A stretch of DNA of 64,000 bases, taken from positions 806,001-870,000 of the forward strand of contig NZ_VYWO01000001.1 of the NCBI RefSeq assembly GCF_008726925.1. Direction: 5' to 3'. A model generated the notes under the pieces. That model made no database searches, was not told the DNA's origin, and saw nothing but the letters and a program-made list of their open reading frames with translations. This document shows positions 34,755-42,468 of this stretch, piece after piece; the first letter of the stretch is position 1, and every line of letters begins with the position of its first letter. A program made the translations under genes and the position numbers. Origin of the DNA: Aerococcus sanguinicola (GTDB lineage: Bacteria; Bacillota; Bacilli; Lactobacillales; Aerococcaceae).

Positions 34755-34763
34755 TGGTCAAGC

Positions 34764-34792
34764 TTAATTTTATTTGTAAAACTTGCTATAAT
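34764..34792 (+). promoter_or_regulatory. Divergent promoter of a 38-residue ORF
   Basis: Extended -10 TGC-TATAAT (34787-34792), 17-bp spacer and weak -35 TTAATT (34764-34769). Its -35 is 10 bp from the -35 of the rplM promoter on the other strand. Confidence 0.65.
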
Positions 34793-34812
34793 AGCAGTAA
34801 GGAGGTGTCTGC

Positions 34813-34929
34813 ATGAAAAAGAAATATGCCCTGGCCTTCCTCGTCGAAGGCATCCCCATCCTAAGCTTGACCGGTCTTGTCCTCTCCCATCTTATCCGCA
34901 AGAGAGAAAAGAACTCAGCCGCAAAATAA
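34813..34929 (+). CDS. 38-residue single-span membrane peptide
   Basis: The sequence MKKKYALAFLVEGIPILSLTG and onward ends RKREKNSAAK: a basic start, one hydrophobic segment of about 20 residues and a positively charged tail. A strong site AAGGAGGTG lies 6 nt before the ATG. A perfect TATAAT promoter precedes it and a terminator follows within 20 nt, so this is a well-formed gene despite its size. No known family recognised; toxin-like peptides and small regulatory membrane proteins share this shape. Confidence 0.7.
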   Translation: MKKKYALAFLVEGIPILSLTGLVLSHLIRKREKNSAAK

Positions 34930-34948
34930 GCCGCTATAGCTATAAATG

Positions 34949-34986
34949 AAAAAGAAACTGGAAACAAAGCCCAGTTTCTTTTTTTA
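34949..34986. terminator. Terminator between the 38-residue ORF and the formylglutathione hydrolase gene
   Basis: AAAGAAACTGG/CCAGTTTCTTT stem with a 9-nt loop, seven T's on the plus side and A-rich sequence on the other. Probably serves both convergent genes. Confidence 0.85.
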
Positions 34987-35019
34987 CGAGACAAATTGAA
35001 TGCCATTTGGCTTCAGGGG

Positions 35020-35850
35020 TTAGAGATTTGCTTTGTGGAAATTCAAATGGTCCCCAATAAAAGTCGAAATGGTGTAATAGGAATGGTCATAGCCTTCTTC
35101 CTTCTGATAGCGGACGGGATAGCTAGCAGCCTCAGCTGCCTCTAGGAAAGCTTTTTCGTCCAATTGTTCAGGGTAGAATTCATCGGCTGTCCCTTGGCTA
35201 ATGTAGATTGGCGACTTCACTTCGGCTTCCTTGACCAGGGCAACCGGATCCCAAGCAACCCAATCCTTCTCATCTGGTCCTAAGTAAGCCGTGAAGGCCT
35301 TGCGCCCCCATGGTACCTGGCTTGGGTTAGAGATTGGAGCGAAGGCTGAAATGCTTTGGAAGCGTTGGGGATTCTTCAGCCCTATCATAAGCGCCCCATA
35401 GCCGCCCATAGAGTGTCCCATAATGGCTTGTTGACTCGACCCATGAGGGAGGCAGTCCTCAACCAGCTCAGCGAGTTCTTCCATTAAGTAATCATACATG
35501 TGATAGTGAGTCACCCAGGGCTCCTGGCTGGCATTGAGATAGAAGCCAGCCCCCTGCCCCAAATCATAGGCCTCATCATCAGCTACCTCTTGGCCCCGAG
35601 GTGAGGTGTCCGGGATCAAGACAGCTAGACCCAGGTCTGCGGCATAACGCTGGAAACCTGACTTGGTGGAGAAATTCTGGTCATCGCAGGTCAAGCCCGA
35701 TAAGAACCAAAGCAAGGGAACAGGACGGTCTTGGGCCTCTTTAGGCAGGAAGAGGCTGAAAACCATCTCACAGCCTAGGACCTCTGACTGGTGTTGGTAG
35801 CGCTGTTGGGCACCAGCAAAAATTTTCTTACTTTCGATCAATTCCATCAT
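35020..35850 (-). CDS. S-formylglutathione hydrolase (FrmB/FghA-like esterase)
   Basis: A 276-residue esterase-D family enzyme that hydrolyses S-formyl-thiol adducts to formate, the second step of thiol-dependent formaldehyde detoxification. Motifs: LSGLTCDDQNF (oxyanion region), nucleophile IMGHSMGGYGALM (Ser147), acid in GTADEFYP, and His in GYDHSYYT. The two adjacent ATGs are both served by GGAGG. It lies 9 nt after the alcohol dehydrogenase gene, the usual pairing. Confidence 0.92.
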   Translation of the reverse strand: MMELIESKKIFAGAQQRYQHQSEVLGCEMVFSLFLPKEAQDRPVPLLWFLSGLTCDDQNFSTKSGFQRYAADLGLAVLIPDTSPRGQEVADDEAYDLGQGAGFYLNASQEPWVTHYHMYDYLMEELAELVEDCLPHGSSQQAIMGHSMGGYGALMIGLKNPQRFQSISAFAPISNPSQVPWGRKAFTAYLGPDEKDWVAWDPVALVKEAEVKSPIYISQGTADEFYPEQLDEKAFLEAAEAASYPVRYQKEEGYDHSYYTISTFIGDHLNFHKANL

Positions 35851-35859
35851 CTAAACCTC

Positions 35860-36963
35860 CTAAAAACTTAGAATATCACGTAAGGATTCCCCATTCTCTT
35901 GCCATTCGATGGCTTGTTCGATCTCATCAAAGCCAATACGGTGGCTGATAAAGGCTTTGAGGTCAATGCCTCCCTCGGCATATTCAGCGACCAATTCGCT
36001 GAGCCCGGTCCGGCCCGTCACCCCGCCAAAGGAAGTGCCTAGCCAGGTCCGGCCCGTAATCAATTGGAAGGGGCGGGTTGAGATCTTATCGTTACCAGCT
36101 GCAACCCCCATAATGACGCTCTCGCCCCAGCCCTTGTGCGTGGCTTCTAGGCCGGCGTTCATGACATCCGTATTCCCAACACAAACAAAGCTAAAGTCTA
36201 CCCCGCCGTCAGTAAGCGCAATAATTTCTTCTTGGACAGGGCGGTCCAATTCGCTCGAGTTAATGAAGTCTGTCGCCCCAAAATCACGGGCAATTTCTGC
36301 TTTGTTGGGATCAATATCCACCGCGATAATCCGCTCAGCTTGGGAGCGTTTGAGTTCTTGGATGGCTGCTAGGCCTAGGGTACCGATCCCGAAGACAGCT
36401 GCTGTAGCCTCTTCATAAACGGCCGCATCATTGCGGACCGCCCCAATTCCTGTCGTCACCCCGCAACCTAAGAGACAAACTTCATCCATGGCCACTTCTG
36501 GGTCAATCTTGGTCAAGGCGATCTCTGGCAGGACCGTATATTCACTGAAGGTTGACGTCCCCATGAAATGGTAGATTGGCTTCCCTTCATAAGAGAAACG
36601 TGGCGTCCCATCCGGCATCACGCCCTGGCCCTGGGTCTCACTTATGGCTGAGCAGAAATTCAAACCTTTCTGGCAATACTCACATTTCCCGCATTCTGGT
36701 TTCCAGAGGGGAATGACATGGTCGCCCACTTCAACGCTCTTGACGCCCTCACCCACTTTAACCACTTCACCAGCTGCTTCATGCCCTAAAATACAAGGAA
36801 AGATGGCAGAAGGGTCATCCCCAGATAAAGTATAAATATCCGTATGACAGACTGAGGTATAAGCAATCTTCACCATCACCTCACCTGGGTGTGGGTCTTC
36901 AACATCAACTTCGACCAATCTTAAATCATTAGGCCCAAAAGCCACTGCTGCTTTACTTTTCAT
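35860..36963 (-). CDS. Class III alcohol dehydrogenase / S-(hydroxymethyl)thiol dehydrogenase
   Basis: A 367-residue zinc-dependent dehydrogenase that oxidises the formaldehyde-thiol adduct with NAD+. Catalytic zinc ligands: Cys39-His40 region (VCHTDIYTLSG) and HE at 61-62. Structural zinc cysteines at 91, 94, 97 and 104; the last spacing is one residue shorter than in FrmA. The NAD fold contains FGIGTLGLAAIQ and VDIDPNKAE. Many Lactobacillales lack glutathione, so the thiol cofactor is open. ATG follows AAGAAAGAGGG. A 14-bp palindrome sits 16 bp upstream. Confidence 0.92.
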   Translation of the reverse strand: MKSKAAVAFGPNDLRLVEVDVEDPHPGEVMVKIAYTSVCHTDIYTLSGDDPSAIFPCILGHEAAGEVVKVGEGVKSVEVGDHVIPLWKPECGKCEYCQKGLNFCSAISETQGQGVMPDGTPRFSYEGKPIYHFMGTSTFSEYTVLPEIALTKIDPEVAMDEVCLLGCGVTTGIGAVRNDAAVYEEATAAVFGIGTLGLAAIQELKRSQAERIIAVDIDPNKAEIARDFGATDFINSSELDRPVQEEIIALTDGGVDFSFVCVGNTDVMNAGLEATHKGWGESVIMGVAAGNDKISTRPFQLITGRTWLGTSFGGVTGRTGLSELVAEYAEGGIDLKAFISHRIGFDEIEQAIEWQENGESLRDILSF

Positions 36964-36979
36964 GGTATCCCTCTTTCTT

Positions 36980-36993
36980 TTATCAGTTGATAA
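36980..36993 (-). promoter_or_regulatory. Palindrome upstream of the formaldehyde-detoxification pair
   Basis: TTATCA-AC-TGATAA, a perfect 6-2-6 inverted repeat just 5' of the ribosome site. A TTGACT lies immediately upstream on the minus strand, but a good -10 at standard spacing is not obvious. Candidate operator. Confidence 0.4.
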
Positions 36994-37074
36994 GCTAAGT
37001 CAATATTACTGATTCTATCATGACACAAAGAGGCTAAAACTACAATTAAAAGCCCTTTCAGTTAGCCAGGGCAT

Positions 37075-37243
37075 GATAATACAATTATTGTTTATCTAAT
37101 TAGGATATTCCATTAATTTTTTCTCAGAAAAATTACTGTAAATCTGCTAGAACTAAATTTTAATACCGCTTTCATTCTATTAACGGTAGCTTCTTGGCTG
37201 ATATTTGGAGCCATCATCATTTTATTATCAGAACAATTATTGT
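37075..37243. promoter_or_regulatory. Two copies of the palindrome ACAATTATTGT in the adh-nox intergenic region
   Basis: ACAATTATTGT occurs at 37081-37091 and 37233-37243. The first is extended to a 22-bp near-palindrome (GATAAT on the left, TTATC on the right). They resemble Fur/PerR-family boxes in size and AT content but do not fit one consensus well. The remaining sequence from 36964 to 37347 holds no ORF; a GCCCT/AGGGC hairpin lies near 37050-37073. Confidence 0.45.
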
Positions 37244-37263
37244 ATCTATTTTCCTGTTAACAC

Positions 37264-37292
37264 TTTGTGAAATCGCTATCATTATGTATAAT
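37264..37292 (+). promoter_or_regulatory. Promoter of nox
   Basis: -10 TATAAT (37287-37292) with a 17-bp spacer to TTTGTG (37264-37269). Rex-like half sites TTGTGAA flank it on both sides (37265 and 37296), not arranged as a full inverted repeat. Confidence 0.6.
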
Positions 37293-37347
37293 AGATTGTG
37301 AAAGAATTAGTAATAAATTTTGTTTTAAAGACAAAGGAGAATGTTAA

Positions 37348-38700
37348 ATGAAAGTTATTGTAATTGGCTGTACCCATGCCGGAACTGCTGCAGTAACCAC
37401 TATGCTCAATGAAAACGACGACATCGATGTAACCATCTATGAACGGAATGACAATGTCTCCTTCCTTTCATGTGGGATTGCTCTCTACGTGGGTGGCGTG
37501 GTTAAGGATGTTGACGGCCTCTTCTATTCTAGCCCTGAAGCCCTAGCTGAACTCGGCGCTAATGTGAAGATGGAACATGATGTCTTAGAACTCGACCAAG
37601 CCAACAAGAAAGTCCAAGTCAAAGACTTGAAGACAGGCGAAGTCTTCGAAGATAGCTATGACAAGCTCGTTCTTTCTTCAGGTTCATGGCCTATTATTCC
37701 ACCAATCGACGGCCTAGACCTTGATAATGTCCTTCTCTGCAAGAACTTCAACCATGCCCAAGAAATTATCGCTAAGAAGAATGATAAGAAACGGATAGCC
37801 GTTGTCGGTGGTGGCTACATCGGTATTGAATTGGTTGAAGCCTTCGCTGAAACTGGTAAAGAAGTTGTTTTAATTGATGGGATGCCTCACCCACTGAGCA
37901 AGTATCTCGATAGTGAAATGACCGATATCCTAGAAGAAACCATCCAAGAACATAATGTTGAAATGCACATGTCAGAACTCGCTGACGGCTTCGTTGCTGA
38001 TGAAAATGGTGCTGTTAAAGCCGTTCGTACCAACAAGGGCGAATACGACTGTGACATGGCCATTCTCTGTGTCGGCTTCAAGCCAAATAATGAACTCTTC
38101 GGTGACCTCAAAACCTTCGACAATGGGGCGCTGATTGTTGATGACTTCATGCATACCTCTGACCCAGATATCTATGCTTGCGGCGACTCTTGTGCGGTTA
38201 ACTACAACCCTAACGACGGCCATGCCTACATTCCATTGGCTACCAATGCTGTCCGGATGGGGAACTTAGTTGGTAAAAACATTAAGGAAGACCGCGTGAA
38301 GTACCGTGGGACCCAATCCACTTCTGGCCTGAAACTCTTCGGCTGGAACATTGGTTCTACTGGGGTTAACGATGGCTCAGCTGAATCATTCGGCCTAGAT
38401 ACGCGCTCTGTCTACGTTAAAGACTTCTACCGTCCAGAATTCATGCCGACTAATGAGATCGTTCATATGAAACTCGTCTATGAAGTTGGCACTGGCCGAA
38501 TTGTAGGGGGACAATTAATGTCTAAGTATGACATTACCCAATCTGCTAACACCCTCTCTCTCGCCATCCAAAACCATATGACCATTGAGGACTTAGCCTA
38601 TGTGGACTTCCTCTTCCAACCACACTTCGACCGTCCATGGCACTACCTCAATATTTTAGCCCAAGCTGCCCTTGACCAAGAAGCCAAATTAGCTGAATAA
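37348..38700 (+). CDS. nox: NADH oxidase, water-forming type (Nox)
   Basis: A 450-residue flavoprotein disulfide reductase-family enzyme that reduces O2 with NADH and regenerates NAD+. The FAD-binding start is KVIVIGCTHAGTAA. The single redox cysteine is Cys42 in SFLSCGIALY, the NAD-binding motif is IAVVGGGYIGIELVEA, and the second FAD motif is DIYACGDSC. The Cys42 layout is shared with CoA-disulfide reductases, but the overall sequence fits lactic-acid-bacterial Nox better. AAAGGAGAA precedes the ATG. Monocistronic with a strong terminator. Confidence 0.92.
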   Translation: MKVIVIGCTHAGTAAVTTMLNENDDIDVTIYERNDNVSFLSCGIALYVGGVVKDVDGLFYSSPEALAELGANVKMEHDVLELDQANKKVQVKDLKTGEVFEDSYDKLVLSSGSWPIIPPIDGLDLDNVLLCKNFNHAQEIIAKKNDKKRIAVVGGGYIGIELVEAFAETGKEVVLIDGMPHPLSKYLDSEMTDILEETIQEHNVEMHMSELADGFVADENGAVKAVRTNKGEYDCDMAILCVGFKPNNELFGDLKTFDNGALIVDDFMHTSDPDIYACGDSCAVNYNPNDGHAYIPLATNAVRMGNLVGKNIKEDRVKYRGTQSTSGLKLFGWNIGSTGVNDGSAESFGLDTRSVYVKDFYRPEFMPTNEIVHMKLVYEVGTGRIVGGQLMSKYDITQSANTLSLAIQNHMTIEDLAYVDFLFQPHFDRPWHYLNILAQAALDQEAKLAE

Positions 38701-38716
38701 ATTAAGGCATAAGCAA

Positions 38717-38751
38717 AGCTCCCAGTCTGATTGTGGACTGGGAGCTTTTTT
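38717..38751 (+). terminator. Terminator after nox
   Basis: AGCTCCCAGTC/GACTGGGAGCT perfect 11-bp stem, then six T's. Confidence 0.92.
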
Positions 38752-38789
38752 GCTGTCAGAAAAGACTTTATGAGGCCTCGCTCGGCAGA

Positions 38790-38957
38790 TTAGGAGAAGA
38801 CGACCATCAAGAGCATGGCCGTCGCAAAAACCCAAAAGAACATGCCAATACCTATAAAGAGCAAGTACCATTTATTGCGTGAACGCTTATACAAATAAAA
38901 GGAAGACCCGACCAACATAAGGGCCACAAGAATCCCTAGAAAAATCACAAGTAACAG
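38790..38957 (-). CDS. Small two-span membrane protein after truA, non-AUG start
   Basis: An open frame of up to 55 residues lies directly after, and in the same frame as, the truA stop. The translation (from CTG) runs LLVIFLGILVALMLVG, SSFYLYKRSRNKWY, LLFIGIGMFFWVFATA and ends LLMVVFS: two membrane segments with a basic loop between. GAGGAGG sits 8 nt before a CTG at 38957; an in-frame GTG at 38948 is 17 nt away. Start is therefore uncertain. No family recognised. The clean membrane-protein pattern argues for a real gene. Confidence 0.6.
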   Translation of the reverse strand: MLLVIFLGILVALMLVGSSFYLYKRSRNKWYLLFIGIGMFFWVFATAMLLMVVFS

Positions 38958-38975
38958 AGCAAACGCCTCCTCTTC

Positions 38976-39791
38976 CTAGTCATCAAAATCCGCTTCCCGC
39001 TTAAAATCTAGCCATTGGGCCGTTTTCTTGGCCCGGTCTTCAGCCGATAAGTAGAAGACCTCGTCTAAGTAGAGGCCGTGGGCTGGAGCTGTAGGACCGG
39101 CTTCATTCCGGTCTCGCACCTCAAGCAGACGGTCCATCTCCTCAACTGGCTTGAGCCCATCCCCAATCTGAAGCAGGGTGCCGACCAAGATGCGCACCAT
39201 ATTATACAAGAAACCGTCCCCTTCAAAGAGAAAATAATAGCTAGAAGGGTCTGGCCCAGGGTGGAGCTCTGCCCGGTAAATCGTACGCACAAAGTTAGTC
39301 TTATCCGTATGGGTCGAGCAGAAACTTTCGAAATCATGGCGGCCCAGAATAGAGCTGAGGGCCTCTTCCATCCGCTCCAGATCTGTCCGATAGGGATGGT
39401 GGAGAGCAAAGTGGCGCTTGAAGGGGGACATAAAAGGAGCCCCCTCCACCCGGTATATATAGCGCTTGCCAGAGGTGTGGTAGCGGGCATGGAAGGTCGG
39501 TTCAACAGCTTCAACAGACTGGATACAGATGCTGTCATCACAGATACTGTTCAAGGCTCGCAAGAGGGCTTCTTCAGCAATGGGGGCTGGGTAGTCAAAG
39601 TGGACCACTTGCCCATAAGCATGGACCCCAGAATCCGTCCGCCCCGATCCATGGACATTAATCTGCTTGCCCTTGGTCATTAACTTCAAGGCACGCTGCA
39701 ATTCGCCTTGGACACTCGGTCCATTCGGCTGAACTTGGAAGCCAACATAGGGAGAGCCATCGTAGGCCAAAGTTAGCTTGTAACGTTGCAC
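38976..39791 (-). CDS. truA: tRNA pseudouridine(38-40) synthase TruA
   Basis: A 271-residue TruA that modifies U38-U40 in the anticodon arm of tRNAs. The catalytic aspartate is in GSGRTDSGVHA (Asp53). FLYNMVRILVGTLLQIGDG is the conserved C-terminal motif. It is the last gene of the ecfA1-ecfA2-ecfT-truA run, 12 nt after ecfT, as in many Firmicutes. Confidence 0.97.
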   Translation of the reverse strand: MQRYKLTLAYDGSPYVGFQVQPNGPSVQGELQRALKLMTKGKQINVHGSGRTDSGVHAYGQVVHFDYPAPIAEEALLRALNSICDDSICIQSVEAVEPTFHARYHTSGKRYIYRVEGAPFMSPFKRHFALHHPYRTDLERMEEALSSILGRHDFESFCSTHTDKTNFVRTIYRAELHPGPDPSSYYFLFEGDGFLYNMVRILVGTLLQIGDGLKPVEEMDRLLEVRDRNEAGPTAPAHGLYLDEVFYLSAEDRAKKTAQWLDFKREADFDD

Positions 39792-39803
39792 ATTATCGCC
39801 TCC

Positions 39804-40598
39804 TTAATCTTTGACTAGAAGAAGTCCTAGGCATACCAGGCTAACGACCACTAAGGCTAAAGTGTCGCGCCCCTGCCAGGTCAACTCGCGGTACTTGGTC
39901 CGCCCCTCTGCCCCGCGATAACCCCGAGCCTCCATAGCTGTTGCCAGGTCATAGGCCCGGTTGAAGGCATTGACAAAGAGCGGAATTAAGATGGGGATAA
40001 AGGCTTTTACCCGTTCAAATAAATTGCCCTCATTGAAGTCTACCCCCCGGGCACGCTGGGCATTCATAATCTTATCCGTCTCATCAATCAAGGTTGGCAC
40101 AAAGCGTAGAGCAATAGAGAGCATAAGGGCCATTTCATGGACCGGTAAGACTTTGCGGAAAGGCGCAAACAAGCTCTCTAAGGCATCCGTTATAGCCAGA
40201 GGTTGGGTCGTTAGGGTAAGTAAGGTCGAAATAAAGATGATCAAAACAAAGCGTAAGAAGATAAAGACCGCATTCATCAAGCCATCCTTGGTGAGGACCA
40301 AGAAGCCCCATTCCCAAAGCACCTCGCCCGTTCGGGTAAAGAAGAGCTGCAAGATGACGGTGAAGAGAATCAAAACCAACATCGGCCGTAACCCCTTGAT
40401 GAAAACAGACAAGGAAATATTGGTTAAGGCGATCAAAAACATGACAAAGGCGAACAAGAGAGCGTAAGACCACACATTATTAGCAAAAAAGATAAAAATC
40501 AAGAGGAGAACCATGCTAACTAGCTTAGCTCGTGGATCTAGGCGGTGGATAAAGGAATCCCCTGGTAAATAACGCCCTAAGATAAACTTATCCTTCAT
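39804..40598 (-). CDS. ecfT: ECF transporter transmembrane subunit EcfT
   Basis: A 264-residue integral membrane subunit that couples the two EcfA ATPases to vitamin-binding S components. About five or six membrane segments; the two coupling-helix motifs are visible as NAQRARGVDF and ATAMEARGYRG (Ala-Arg-Gly type). The start overlaps ecfA2 by 11 nt. The shared module can serve several S components, none of which is in the window. Confidence 0.96.
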   Translation of the reverse strand: MKDKFILGRYLPGDSFIHRLDPRAKLVSMVLLLIFIFFANNVWSYALLFAFVMFLIALTNISLSVFIKGLRPMLVLILFTVILQLFFTRTGEVLWEWGFLVLTKDGLMNAVFIFLRFVLIIFISTLLTLTTQPLAITDALESLFAPFRKVLPVHEMALMLSIALRFVPTLIDETDKIMNAQRARGVDFNEGNLFERVKAFIPILIPLFVNAFNRAYDLATAMEARGYRGAEGRTKYRELTWQGRDTLALVVVSLVCLGLLLVKD

Positions 40599-41466
40599 TA
40601 GTCCCTTGCCCCCTTCCTAATTGCTTCATAATAGCATCCGCTAAGCTGTCCACGGTTAAGGGAATCCCCTCTAATGGGGTCTCCAGCCTGTCTTCATAGG
40701 CCCGGGCAAAGCGTAAGCTATCCGGAAGGTCTAACTGGTGCTGGTGGAGCCAATCTGGATCTTGGAAGATTTCTTCCGGCTGGCCTGAGCGGATGCAGGT
40801 GCCCCCTTCCATCACAATCACGTGGTTGGCATATTTGGCTACATCATTCATATGGTGGGAAACAAGAACAACGGTAAGCGCCTTGTCCCGGTAGAGCTGG
40901 TAAAACATTTCCATCATCTCTTTTTGGCCTTTGGGATCCAAGCCGGCAGTCGGTTCATCCAAGACGAGGACCTCCGGCTTCATGGCAAGAATACCAGCAA
41001 TCGCTACCCGGCGCATCTGCCCACCCGATAGTTCGAAAGGAGACCGTTCATGAAAAGCAGGAGCAATCCCTACAAGTTCTAGCGCTTCTAAAGCCCGTTC
41101 CTTGGCTTCCTCTTCAGAGGCCCCATAATTCTTAGGGCCAAACATTACATCAGCCAGGACTGTCTCTTCAAAGAGCTGGGACTCTGGAAATTGGAAGACC
41201 ATGCCAACTTTAGACCGCAAAGTCTTCAGGCCCTTGCCCTTGCTTTCAGCTGTCAAGAGAAAATCACCCAAGCGAATCTCGCCCCCACTAGGCAAGAGCA
41301 AGGCATTGAGGTGCTGGATAACGGTTGATTTACCTGATCCAGTATGGCCGACTAACGCTGTAAAACTCTTATCTGGAATGGTTAAGCTTACATCATGCAA
41401 GGCCTGCATCTCAAAGGCCGTCCCCGCCCCATAGGCAAAGTCTACCTGGTCGAATTCAATTTGCAT
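40588..41466 (-). CDS. ecfA2: ECF transporter ATPase EcfA2
   Basis: A 292-residue ABC ATPase. Walker A is GHTGSGKST (~40-48), Q-loop VFQFPESQLFEETV, signature LSGGQMRRVAIAG, Walker B VLVLDEPTAGLDP and switch VLVSHHM. The SGGQMRR and FPE features fit EcfA2 rather than EcfA1. Overlaps ecfA1 by 25 nt and ecfT by 11 nt, indicating coupled translation. Confidence 0.96.
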   Translation of the reverse strand: MQIEFDQVDFAYGAGTAFEMQALHDVSLTIPDKSFTALVGHTGSGKSTVIQHLNALLLPSGGEIRLGDFLLTAESKGKGLKTLRSKVGMVFQFPESQLFEETVLADVMFGPKNYGASEEEAKERALEALELVGIAPAFHERSPFELSGGQMRRVAIAGILAMKPEVLVLDEPTAGLDPKGQKEMMEMFYQLYRDKALTVVLVSHHMNDVAKYANHVIVMEGGTCIRSGQPEEIFQDPDWLHQHQLDLPDSLRFARAYEDRLETPLEGIPLTVDSLADAIMKQLGRGQGTNEG

Positions 41467-42284
41467 AGCTGGTCCACCAACCCTTCTTCCGTTAAATATG
41501 TATCCGGCAGGTCAAGGCCGCGCGCCTGAAGAGCATCCTTCAATTGTTCCGCAAAGGGGACATCTAAGCCCATCTCAACGAGCGCCTGACCTTCTTCAAA
41601 AATTTCTTCTGGACGACCTTTTTTCACAATTTGGCCCTGGTTCACGACAAAGATCTGGTCTGCCATGGATGCTTCCTTCAAGTCGTGAGTAATAGATAGG
41701 ACTGTCATTTCCTGGCTCTCCTTGATTGCTTGCATCAGAGAAACCACTTCCTGGCGGCCTTCGGGATCCAGCATGGCTGTTGCTTCATCTAGGATAATTA
41801 ATTCAGGCTCTAAGGCGAGAACACCCGCAATAGCCACTCGTTGCTTTTGTCCACCTGACAGGCTAGACGGCTCCCGGTCCTTGTACTGGGACATATTGAC
41901 CTGGTCTAAAGCGCGGTTCACCCGGTCCACCATCTCCTCGCGAGGGATGCCGGCATTCTCTAGGGCAAAGGCCACATCATCTTCAACTGTCGCCCCCACA
42001 AACTGGTTATCCGGGTTCTGAAAGACAAAGCCAATCTTCTGGCGGATCTCCCATACCGTCTCCTCTGCTAGCTCCTGGCCGTCCACATAGATCTGACCCG
42101 ATTGAGCCTCCAAGAGGCCATCAATCAGCTTGGCTAGGGTCGATTTGCCCGACCCATTATGGCCGATCACAGCCAGCCATTCGCCCCGCTTAATCTCAAA
42201 AGATACCCCTTGGATCGTGGGTCTATCTTGGTCTTCTTGATAGGCAAAGATTAAATCCTCGACACGAACAATCGTATCTTCCAT
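41442..42284 (-). CDS. ecfA1: ECF transporter ATPase EcfA1
   Basis: A 280-residue ABC ATPase. Walker A GHNGSGKST (~41-49), Q-loop VFQNPDNQFVGATV, signature LSGGQKQRVAIAG, Walker B IILDEATAMLDP and switch LSITHDL. First gene of the ECF operon, with AAGGAGG before the ATG and a promoter ~135 bp upstream. In this family the order rplQ-ecfA1 is common; here oatA intervenes. Confidence 0.96.
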   Translation of the reverse strand: MEDTIVRVEDLIFAYQEDQDRPTIQGVSFEIKRGEWLAVIGHNGSGKSTLAKLIDGLLEAQSGQIYVDGQELAEETVWEIRQKIGFVFQNPDNQFVGATVEDDVAFALENAGIPREEMVDRVNRALDQVNMSQYKDREPSSLSGGQKQRVAIAGVLALEPELIILDEATAMLDPEGRQEVVSLMQAIKESQEMTVLSITHDLKEASMADQIFVVNQGQIVKKGRPEEIFEEGQALVEMGLDVPFAEQLKDALQARGLDLPDTYLTEEGLVDQLCKLNSTR

Positions 42285-42300
42285 AGCTGCCTCCTTAGTT

Positions 42301-42333
42301 AAAAGGACCCTACCGCAAGTCCGGCAGAGTCCA
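42301..42333 (-). terminator. Hairpin with short T tract just upstream of ecfA1
   Basis: On the minus strand GGACTCTGCCG pairs, with G-T wobbles, with CGGTAGGGTCC, followed by only four T's. It lies between the candidate ecfA1 promoter and the ribosome site. It may end oatA transcripts or attenuate ecfA1. Confidence 0.55.
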
Positions 42334-42417
42334 GTATTCTTTGTTTAATCAGTGAGTTGCCAAACCGCCTCTAAAGGCTGAATGGTCAACCCTGCCACAT
42401 ATTAAGGTGATACTAAC

Positions 42418-42446
42418 AGTTTACGCTAAAATACTTGAGACTGCAA
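42418..42446 (-). promoter_or_regulatory. Candidate promoter of ecfA1
   Basis: -35 TTGCAG (42441-42446), 17-bp spacer, -10 TAAACT (42418-42423), giving a leader of about 130 nt. Confidence 0.5.
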
Positions 42447-42468
42447 TCATAAACTAATAGATTAGACC

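Noticed and set aside
37260..37305. Rex operator at the nox promoter
   Set aside because: Only direct TTGTGAA half-sites are present, not the TTGTGAA-N4/6-TTCACAA inverted arrangement.
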